DNA of 64,000 nt from Hemerocallis citrina (Eukaryota; Streptophyta; Magnoliopsida; Asparagales; Asphodelaceae), in contig CM030360.1 in NCBI GenBank assembly GCA_017893485.1, forward strand, positions 15,001,975-15,065,974. Reading direction: 5' to 3'. Of the stretch, positions 32,181 through 40,811 are shown in pieces. Position 1 is the first letter of the stretch, and each line of letters begins with the position of its first letter. The translations under genes were made by a program, and so were the position numbers. The notes beneath the pieces are model-generated. The model saw only the letters and a list, made by a program, of their open reading frames with translations. It was not told the DNA's origin and ran no database searches.

Positions 32181-33421
32181 TTATCTAATATTCTATTTAT
32201 TATCATACTTTCATTATTTACTGTTATTGTGATTCTTTCTTCTTGAATTGAGTAAGGTTGTACTGATGTAAGGAAGTCAGTTCCTAATAGCATTTCATTA
32301 ACATGGTGTTCTTGATCTACGTGTAGTGTAATAACATTTCCTTTTTACCATTTATCCTTAGTGGTAGTATAATTTTATGTACAATTGGATGTCTATTATT
32401 GTAATAATCTCGGTAGTAATATGGATTTTCTAATGTTATTAATTCAGTGGTTTTTACATTTGTTTGTTTAATGTGTGAATTAGCAACTCCTGTATCTACT
32501 AAGGCTATTTGTTTATTCCATTTTCCATCGTCGTAATATTCTATTTCTATTTTAAACTAGTTATCATTTTGGTGTTCTAATGTATTTATTATTGGTATTA
32601 ATTCTAATGCATGTTGCTTATTTCTTATTGATAGTGATCTCTTTCCGAATATTATTTGTGGTGCTTTTTCTTTTCCAGTTTCTTTTGCTTTATTAAAGTC
32701 GAATTCTATATATTTGGTTATAGTCATTTCAGGGTTTTCTCTATCTGGTTTGTATCTTATAATTTCATTGAATTGCGGCTCTATTTTAAAATTATCTGTA
32801 TTTCTATTTTTTACTTCATGTTTGCTAGTGAAAGCATAAATATTTCTTATTTGTATACTCATAACTTTATTTTTTTCTATCATTTCTATTCCTGATGACC
32901 TATAATACATGACTATACTTTTGTCATTATTTTCTTCTGCCATGCTTATAGAGAAATTAGGTTTTATTGTAAACTTTATCCTTTGGTACATTAGGTTTTC
33001 TTGTACTATTCCTATTAAGGCATCTTGTGTACTTGATATTATTCTATCATCCATTAGGTATATTTCGAGGGGTTATTTATCCCTTCCTTAAAATAGGCTT
33101 TTATTATTATTTGTACAGCTCCCAAATATATGTGTCTTAATATTTTTCTGGTTTTTTAATTTATTTTTTCCATCTCTTGTCTTATTATTTTTTCGGTTGT
33201 TAATGAGATTATGGTTTTTTCTTGTGCTTATTCAATATCTATAGGTTGTTCATTATTCCTAGCTATTATGATGGTACTTTTCTTTCTTTCGAATATTGGT
33301 AGTTTAAAATTTCTTTTTGATTTATATCTAATTTGGTTGCTCTTATTTTATCGTATTTTTGAATGTCAAAGCACATTCTTTCCCTTACTTCTTCATTGTT
33401 TTCTTCTCTTTCTGAAGGTTC
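32177..33421 (-). pseudogene. Caulimovirid movement protein with a retropepsin-like C-terminal domain
   Basis: The N-terminal part (about 33420-32560) matches the 30K movement protein pattern: LGAVQIIIKAYF, then MDDRIISSTQ (the conserved D) and ISMAEENNDKS. The 165-aa frame from 33054 is the intact core; stops interrupt it on both sides. After a TAG near 32557, the same frame continues into a second domain with ALVDTGVANSH and, after a 1-nt frameshift near 32345, EMLLGTDFL: both motifs of an aspartic protease fold. It ends at an ATGA overlap with the pol ORF. Movement proteins carry the virus through plasmodesmata. Confidence 0.75.
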
Positions 33422-34553
33422 TCATATTTCTGTTATTTCTGTCATCATGTTTATTTCACATTCTTCTGTTTCACTTTCACTACTTCCACTATCTTCTTTC
33501 ATTACCATTATTTCTTTATCTTCACTTATTTCTGACCATTCTTCATCATATTTTATGAGTTTATAATTTATGTTATTCATTTCTTCTACGTATTTTGCAT
33601 TTTCCTTTTTCATTCTTTTAGGACAATTTGGTGATATATATCCTACCTCTCCACATATGTAACAATTACATTTCAAATGGTTTTTCGTATACTGCCTATT
33701 TTTATTCTTATTTATTCTTCTAAAGTATTTTTATAGGGTTTTCTATATCTCTTAAAAGTTTTTTTACATTTTGGTTTATATTTTTGGAATTTGTGATTAT
33801 TCTTCTTTGTATAATTATAGTTATTATTGCATCTCCAATGATTCGGTTTTGCATCTTCATAATAAATTCTTTGTTTATATGTTCTATAATATTTCATTGT
33901 TGCTCTAGCATCTTGGCATAATTTGTCCCTATAATCTTTTACAAATTGCTTTCTATACCCTAAAGTGTCTACTTCTGATTTTACTTTCTCACTTATGTAT
34001 GCACTATATATGTTTATACTCCATAGATCAGGTAGTTTTAGAAAGAATGAGTCCAAAATTGGACTCCGTTCTTCTTTTGTATAATAACTATCTTGAAAAT
34101 ATTCTCGGAATTCGCAAGCATAGTTGTCAAAATAGCACATGTCGCATATTTCTAAGTTACTTAGCCTCCAACTTATTTGATTCTTTTTATAAATAGTGTG
34201 TTTTTTTCCTTTATCGTATACACTGAATTCTGTTCTTATTGCTTTTTCGTAATTTGTAATTATTTCTTTTAGACCTAAGGTCCGTTATGCTGAGCTTTCT
34301 TCAATTCCTTTATCATCAATTGGTTTTGATTTTCTTATAGTATTTCTCTCTTCTTCCTCTAGCCCATTCCACCATTTTGCTACTACTCCCATAAAGGTGG
34401 TTTCTATAAATTTCTCAAATGCGTTGCCGTTAAGATTTTGCCTAAATCCTACTATTAGTGAGGTTTTTACCCATTCTTCAATTGTCCTATCTACGTCTTT
34501 TACGCAATCTAAGTCTAACCATTCTCCATTTCCTACTATTCCTTTTTCGTAGT
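33422..34553 (-). pseudogene. Caulimovirid coat protein, C-terminal part
   Basis: Minus strand, beginning at the element D insertion site. Core segments include WWNGLEEEERN and, after a stop near 34290, SFFLKLPDLWS. A basic stretch (HKFQKYKPKCKKTFKRYRK) follows, then a zinc knuckle CYICGEVGYISPNC and an acidic tail. The knuckle's histidine is Y here, which one C-to-T change explains. The basic region plus CCHC knuckle is the hallmark of caulimovirid coat proteins. Broken by a stop near 34290 and a frameshift near 33710. The N-terminal part is at 43849-44580. Confidence 0.82.
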
Positions 34554-35322
34554 TGATGCGGCTTATTTCTGAGACACGTGTGGAAGCACCAGGTGTGAGT
34601 TCGAACTCAATTTGTATTGAAGGAGATTGCCGCTCGTCTGCCGACCTTCGGTTGACCTTCTGGGGCCTACGATGAGCTCGGAAAGACTTTGAAGGTTGGG
34701 CTCGGATCGGAAGGGTCGGATCCGAGGTCTTGTGTACCTGCAGACGGTCCTGAAACACCGGGGTTTGTCCCGGTGGCGGACCCTCCGACGCTCTAGTCAG
34801 TCTCTGTGAGAGAGTAGCAATAACTAGGTATATTTAAGTGGCAAAAGATTGATTACCTCCAAAAGGTGGGTGAGGGTCTAGTATTTATAGAGAATCCCAA
34901 CCGGGTTTGGTTCCGAAAGCCCATGGGCCTGACGTGGCAGAAGGCCCAGGGGGTTTAGGGCGGTTGTGGTGATACCAGGAGTGGTATAGGGCTGACGTGG
35001 CGAAACCCTTGGCGGTATTTGGAGCTGACGTGGCCCATCGTGAGTCCTCTGTGCCTCTGGGGGAATCGGAGGGCCTAGGCTGCGCCAGGTCATCCTTCCG
35101 CCCCGCCAGAGAGGGGGGACGGCCTGAGGGACTGCTCCGGATCGGACTCCGGGGGATACTGAGGCTCGTCAGTACGAGGAAGCCGGCACTGTGAGGGCAA
35201 ACACGAGGTTCGGCGCCGACCCTGAAGGGGTCCGGAGCCGAACCAGGTTGTTATTCTTGCTTTTCTGAGTAGGAATTGTATTGGGCCCTGGATGGGCCTC
35301 AGGCCATTTTTACACTGTCACA
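34554..35322 (-). repeat. 3' LTR of element D
   Basis: In sense it starts TGTGACAGTG and ends CCGCATCA. Minus-strand TATAAATA lies at 34882-34889. Upstream of it in sense are three GCCACGTCA motifs (34930-34938, 34993-35001, 35026-35034). Downstream is a hairpin CACCGGG/CCCGGTG at 34756-34775. I found no difference from the other LTR. Confidence 0.95.
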
Positions 35323-35345
35323 CAAGCCCCCCACTCCTGCAGGGG
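35323..35345 (-). other. Polypurine tract of element D
   Basis: On the minus strand CAGGAGTGGGGGGCTTG abuts the 3' LTR. Confidence 0.8.
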
Positions 35346-35400
35346 GTGCGGGAGCTAGCCGTGGAGGAGTGCTCATGGTTGTAGAAAATGGGATGGTGAG

Positions 35401-36390
35401 TCATTGGATCTTCGTGAGAAGAGTACCCTGGTGCCAGACCCGACCCCGAGCCGGTCGAGGGATTATGGGCCAACAAGGGGGGTGGCGAGCCGTTGGCCTT
35501 CCTGAGAAGACCACCCTGGTGCCAGACCTGACCTCGAGCTTGGCGAGGGATTACTGGAAGGCAAGGGCGATGGCGAGCCGTGAAGCCTTCCTGAGAAGAC
35601 TCCCCTGGTGCCGGACCCGACCTCGAGCTGATCGAGGGATTATGGGCCAACAAGGGGGGTGGCGAGCCGTTGGCCTTCCTGAGAAGACCTCCCTGGTGCC
35701 AGACCTGACCTCGAGCTTGGCGAGGGATTACTGGAAGGCAAGGGCGATGGCGAGCCGTGAAGCCTTCCTGAGAAGACTCCCCTGGTGCCGGACCCGACCT
35801 CGAGCTGATCGAGGGATTTATGGGCCAACAAGGGGGGTGGCGAGCCGTTGGCCTTCCTGAGAAGACCTCCCTGGTGCCAGACCTGACCTCGAGCTTGGCG
35901 AGGGATTACTGGAAGGCAAGGGCGATGGCGAGCCGTGAAGCCTTCCTGAGAAGACTCCCCTGGTGCCGGACCCGACCTCGAGCTGATCGAGGGATTATGG
36001 GCCAACAAGGGGGGTGGCGAGCCGTTGGCCTTCCTGAGAAGACCTCCCTGGTGCCAGACCTGACCTCGAGCTTGGCGAGGGATTACTGGAAGGCAAGGGC
36101 GATGGCGAGCCGTGAAGCCTTCCTGAGAAGACTCCCCTGGTGCTGGACCCGACCTCGAGCTGATCGAGGGATTATGGGCCAACAAGGGGGGTGGCGAGCC
36201 ATTGGCCTTCCTGAGAAGACCTCCCTGGTGCCAGACCTGACCTCGAGCTTGGCGAGGGATTACTGGAAGGCAAGGGCGATGGCGAGCCGTGAAGCCTTCC
36301 TGAGAAGACTACCCTGGTGCTAGACCTGACCCCGAGCTGGCCGAGGGATTTCGGGCTAACAAGGGGGATGGCGACCGGTTGGCGCCCCAG
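35401..36390. repeat. Tandem repeat in element D: 89-bp half-units in a 178-bp pattern
   Basis: The block TTCCTGAGAAGACTCCCCTG, or a variant, recurs about every 89 bp from 35405 to 36300, about eleven times. Alternate half-units differ consistently (CGTTGGCC...GGCGAGGGATTACTGG against CGTGAAGCC...GATCGAGGGATTATGGG), giving a two-part higher-order unit of 178-180 bp, four to five times. Most full units are nearly identical. Long open frames on both strands here come from the repeat having few stops. Confidence 0.93.
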
Positions 36391-37330
36391 AGTGACTGAG
36401 CGGGGATATCCCACCATTCGTGTGGAGTATTGAAGGCTCTCCGAGAATGGTGTGATGGTCCAATTTCCTAGGGGCATTTAATGGCGCCGCCTAATAAATG
36501 TAGATGGTGCATGGTTTTCCGTTGATTGACCTTCCCTGCGCCTCAACGGTTAGTCCCTGGGGGAGGTTATAAATACCTCTCCCCTCCATTGTAGGTATGA
36601 TCAAAACAGGGGTGGCCCATTGGCTCTCAAAGGTGTCTGCTTCGGCAGACGCCTGTCTTTGGCTAATATTTTCGACCCTAGCAGCGTCGGAGAGGTGGTT
36701 ACTCTGCCGCCCTGATCTTCTCTTGGATCTGATGGACCTTGATATGGTGGCCAGATCTACGGGAGATCAGGGCGAGAGGGGTGACGGCCGAGATCCGTGC
36801 TGTGGGAAGAGGAGCTTCGGTTTAGTGGTGGTTTTGCCGTCTGGATCCCTTTTCGGGTCAGACTGCCCTGTCATGGAGGTTTGGCCCGGGAGAGATCCAG
36901 ACGAAAAGACGCACCCACCGTATACCGGCCTTGGGGCTGAAGGGCCTCGGATGGGGGGGCCACCTCCCGTCGGGGGTCGGTCAGTCCGTCTTGATAGGGC
37001 TGTAGGCGATGGCGGTTTCTGTTCCACCCTCGAACAGTTCGGGGTTTTGGCTGCCGAGGCTGTAAGTCCCGGGCTGCTCGAGGGTGAGAGGGGAACTGGT
37101 CGGACGGTGGAGCCCAGGGCGTCTGTCATATGACGGCGCCTTAAACTTAAAAAAAAAAATGTTTTCTCCGTCGTGTATCCCACCCGACCCGACCCCAGAG
37201 TTAGGCCGTCAGTCTGGCGTCTGATAACGTCCCCCGCACAGGTTTCGAGAACGCGGCGCGATTTTCCAGGCGGCAGTTGTGCGTCAATCAGTGAACAGTA
37301 ATCGCGGAAGTCGAGGAGCCGTTCTTCCCT
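36391..37330 (+). other. GC-rich spacer upstream of the antisense gene
   Basis: Contains a TATAAATA at 36568-36575 and an open frame of 178 codons from 36597 that I do not recognise. It may be promoter or 5' leader of the antisense transcript, or a second antisense gene. Not supported enough to call as coding. Confidence 0.4.
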
Positions 37331-37338
37331 TATATAAG
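37331..37338 (+). promoter_or_regulatory. TATA box of the antisense gene
   Basis: TATATAAG followed by TATTCCCCC and a pyrimidine-rich leader, about 165 bp before the ATG at 37501. It fits a plant RNA polymerase II core promoter on the plus strand, opposite to the element's own LTR promoter. Confidence 0.6.
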
Positions 37339-37500
37339 TATTCCCCCTTTTTCCCTTTCGCCCACTTCAATCTTGCTGCTTCTTTCTTCAAAAAATCTCC
37401 CACCCCTTCAGCGATTGTTCTTGCAGTTTGCCGTACTCGGTTCGCCCTTCCGAAGCGGTCCCAGGTTAGTTTGGTAAGTTTGTTTTATCTTTAGGCACAG

Positions 37501-40400
37501 ATGGATAGGGCTCAGTCCGGTTCGTCGGCGTCGTCGTCCAGGGGGGAAGTAAAGCCTGACTCTCCGTCGACGTCGTGGGAAGAGCCCATGCTCGAGGAGG
37601 GGTCGGTGCCCGTTGTGGGCCATACTGGCTCGGTTTCTTTGGAGGACTCAGTAGGTGAGGGGGAAGCGGTACACAAGTCGAGGGCGTCGCGTACTCGACG
37701 TCCCTTTGTGGTGGAGAGTAGTGGGTCGGAGGGAACCGGCGAGGGTTCGGACGGCATTCGCGTGCTGGAGCTGTCTTCCGATGAGGAGAGGGACGAGGGT
37801 AATATAGTGAGGAGATCCACCGCTCAGGGTCGAGGACCGTCGGAGCGAGTTAAGAAGGAGAAGAGGGCCCCAGGAAAACCGGGGTCGAGGACCGGCGGTT
37901 CGAGCAAGGCGCCTGTTTTCCGTAATTTGATGACTGGTTCGCCTGTTCAGCCGAAGCATTTCCGTCAGTATCCCGACGATCTTTCTGACCAGGAGCTCTT
38001 CGGAGTGCAACCCTCTTCGCCGAGCCGGGGGAGGGTGATGATGGACGCGATCTCGACCGTTTTGGAGGGCGGGGATTTGGAGGTTCTGCAGCTGGCGTAT
38101 CATATAGGGCCTGGTCACGAACTGCTGATGCCGAGCCCTACTCTGCGTCCCACCGATCCCTTATCAGCTTGGTACTGTGTCTTCCCAGTGGACGCTTTTA
38201 TCTCTGGCCTGAGGTTGCCAATCCACCCGTTCATTAGGGACGTGTTGAACTGGGCCTCCTTGGCGCCCATGCAGTACGGGCCGAACTCTTGGAAGCAGAT
38301 CATCTGCTTTATGCTGATGTGCGGGGAGCAGCAAGTACCCCTGCGGCTGAACGTGTTCCGTGCAATGTTGATGGTCAATCCGTCGGCCGAGGGTGTATAC
38401 TATATCTCTCCCCGGAGTGGGGGGAAGGTCGTTCGCCACCACCCCGATTCCATCAAGGGATGGAAGGAGAAGTATTTGGTGATCCGGAGTGAAGAGCCAT
38501 GGGACATTCCTACTCGATGGAACCACTCCAAGCCGAGCCACCCACCGCCGAGGCAGGGGGATCTGTCGGCAGATGAATGGGGGTTTGTCGAGCGCCTCCG
38601 CCAGTCACCTAGTATTGATTGGACGGAGGTGACGGAGACCACTCTGGCGAGCGCTGGACTGAGCCCAGCTGTTATGCGTATGTAGTTGTTCCTTTCCTCT
38701 GGGTCCTTTCTTGCTTTCTTGCTCATTGCTCTTAATGGTTTTTTCTGCAGGTATGGATGAGGCATCGATCCAGGCAAGGCGGCTGGCCATGAAGAAGGAA
38801 AACGCCGAGAAGAAGAAGGCGGAGGCGGCGAAGAGGTCGAGGGAGCTGCCCCTTGTTATCTCGGAAGTTCAACTCGAGCCGAGGACCAAGAGGGGTCGCT
38901 CCGAGACGAGCAAGGGCGTGGCTTCTTCGAAGGGTCAGGGCCGAGCAGGGGCCCCTGTTCTCGACAAGGGGAAAGGTCCCTGGGTCGAGGCCGAGGAAGA
39001 GGATCCGGTGGTGGAGCTGTTGCGGCAGCGGTGGGCTCCTGACTGGTCCGTTCTGATGGGGGACCGCCTGACAGAGGAGGCCCAAGCCGTCGAAGTGGTG
39101 GAAAAGTTGGCGACCCCTCGCGATCGCAAGGCGATGGAGGGCGAGCCCGTAGAGGCGGCGTTCGCCCACCTGGCACAGGCCACTGTGCAGGTAAGTCCGT
39201 CGACTCTGTCCCTCTTTGTTGATTTACGTGCCGAGGCCTCATCTTTGTCTGCCGTTGGTTGTAGGCTTGTATACAGGGGGCCAACATCAAGAACCTGTAC
39301 GAGGCGTCCCTGGCTCAAGAGCGAGCTCGAGCGGAAAAGAGCGAGCTGGAGATGAAGGAGATGCGAATCGAACTCGAGGGTTCGCATAAGAGAGAGCAGC
39401 AGCTGGAGCTCCAGCTCAAGGCCAAGGATGTGGAGTGGGAGAAGAAGATGGCCTCCCTGAAGATGAAGTTCGCCAAGGAGGCGAAGGAGGTGTTGCACAC
39501 GGGCCAGCAGATGGTGATCGCGGCCCAGGACAAGAGCTATGAGAGGGCCCTCAGCCACGTGAGGCACTTCTTCCCGGCCCTCGATCTGTCCAATTTTGAG
39601 TATGATATGGAGATCGAGGGGACGTCGAAGACTCCGGGTGAAGAAGGGCCCGCCGTCGACCCCTCGGCCGACGCTCCCGTGGATCCGTCCGTCGGCGCGG
39701 AGGTGGGTCAATGAGTTGTGTAATTTTTGTCTTTCTTTTTCTCTCCCTCGATTGTGTTTGCCTCCCGCGGACTGGCCACCGCATTTTTTGTAAGAAACAC
39801 TTGGATTTATAGTGGCAAGAAAAGTTTTTTGACCGGCCGGTTGGTTTGACCTCGGACATTTCTGAATCTTCTTGAGAATGTGTGTTGAGTTGGTTGGTTA
39901 TCTTGTAGGTCGCGGCTCTCCTCCCTGAAGGGGACTCCCGTAGTTTCTATGTGGCGCGACTCCGGAGTAAGGTTAAGGTCCTGGAAGCCGCGCTGGCTCG
40001 TCACCGAAGGGGGGCTCGGGACACTGATGAAGCTTGTAACTTTTATCAGAATAAGTTCGCCGTCTTGAGTGCGGAGGCGCGCCGATTGAGAAGAGTGATG
40101 TGGGATCGGGAGCTCGGCGGGACGGACATTAGACGAGCTGGGCTAAGTACCTTGGAGCTGAGGTCCTCTCCTGGGGGGTTACCTCGCGACGTCTTTGTGG
40201 AGAAGGAGATGGAGATGCCTCGTTATAAGGCGATGTTGGGAGCCTCGTTCTCTTCCTCCTTGGGTCGACAGGCGGAGGGGGTTCCCTCTGCGTTGCTGCT
40301 GTTGCAGTGGGCGCGACCGGATGACGCCCAGAGTTCGGTGGCTGGACCGTCGATTGTGGCTGAGGCTAAGGAATATCACAACGAGGGGAGGGGCCCCTAG
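37501..40400 (+). CDS. Antisense four-exon gene inside element D (848 aa)
   Basis: Exons 37501-38677, 38751-39190, 39265-39702 and 39909-40400, joined by GT-AG introns of 73, 74 and 206 bp (donors GTATGT, GTAAGT, GTGGGT; acceptors CTGCAG, TTGTAG, CTTGTAG). The exon total is 2547 nt, divisible by three, with no internal stop: 848 aa. Residues 1-140 are acidic, serine-rich and low complexity. About 190-330 hold a globular part (FPVDAFISGLRLPIHPFIRD, then APMQYGPNSWKQIICFMLMC) resembling the plant 'putative gypsy-type transposon' domain (Pfam PF04195). Exons 2-4 are charged coiled coil (KKENAEKKKAEAAKRSREL; ALARHRRGARDTDEA). Antisense ORFs between pol and the 3' LTR are reported for some Tat-lineage elements such as Grande. 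Role unknown. Confidence 0.8.
38678..38750 (+). other. Intron 1 of the antisense gene
   Basis: GTATGT...TTTTTTCTGCAG, 73 bp and pyrimidine-rich before the acceptor. Without removal, translation ends at TAG a few codons into it. With removal the frame runs on through AVMRMDEASIQ. Confidence 0.8.
39191..39264 (+). other. Intron 2 of the antisense gene
   Basis: GTAAGT...GGTTGTAG, 74 bp, between codons ...ATVQ and ACIQGANIKNLY. Removal joins the frame to the coiled-coil exon. Confidence 0.8.
39703..39908 (+). other. Intron 3 of the antisense gene
   Basis: GTGGGT...TATCTTGTAG, 206 bp and T-rich. It joins ...DPSVGAE to VAALLPEGDSR in frame. It contains a TGA four codons in that would otherwise truncate the protein. 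Confidence 0.75.
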
Positions 40401-40532
40401 TTGCTTGGTCGAAGTACTCTTTGTCCCTCGTTGGGCCCGGGGGGCCCGGATCTACCTGATTTGAGAAGAGTGGAGCGGTCTTGTAACGGTCTTTGTTTTT
40501 CTTTCGTTTTATTTTTTCTCTTTGGAACGAAA

Positions 40533-40538
40533 AATAAA
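40533..40538 (+). terminator. Polyadenylation signal of the antisense gene
   Basis: AATAAA 133 bp after the stop codon, preceded by a T-rich stretch. The antisense gene ends here, tail to tail with gag-protease, whose stop is at 40812 on the other strand. Confidence 0.5.
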
Positions 40539-40811
40539 GGGGTATGAAAGAAGAATCCTTTTTCCTCCTCGCTCCGGCCAGTGATGCGGTACGAAATGTC
40601 GGAGGCGAGGTCTGGCTCCATCGTTCCGCGAGGGATCGAAGTGGGGCCTTAGGAAGGACCTTCGGTCCGGACTCGTATTGAGATTATCGAGACATTTGGG
40701 GTTCAGATAAAAAGGCATATTTTTAGTGTAAGGTAGGGAGGGCCGCTAAGGCAGCCCTTTACAAACGAGGGTTTACACCAAAAAAAGATTTACATATAGC
40801 CGGGCCATAGT

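Noticed and set aside
35276..36323. Long open frames on both strands over the tandem repeat in element D
   Set aside because: They follow the 89-bp repeat and carry no domain; open on both strands because the unit has few stops.
35401..36390. CRISPR-like regular spacing
   Set aside because: Repeats are contiguous with no unique spacers, and the DNA is plant nuclear.
36597..37133. 178-codon plus-strand frame downstream of a TATAAATA
   Set aside because: No recognisable domain, GC-rich composition gives chance frames, and the start would sit at or before the likely transcription start.
37279..37494. 71-codon frame just before the antisense gene
   Set aside because: Lies in the predicted 5' leader; no domain.
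38164..39711. Several long minus-strand frames opposite the antisense gene
   Set aside because: Shadow frames of GC-rich coding DNA; the plus-strand exons explain the region better.
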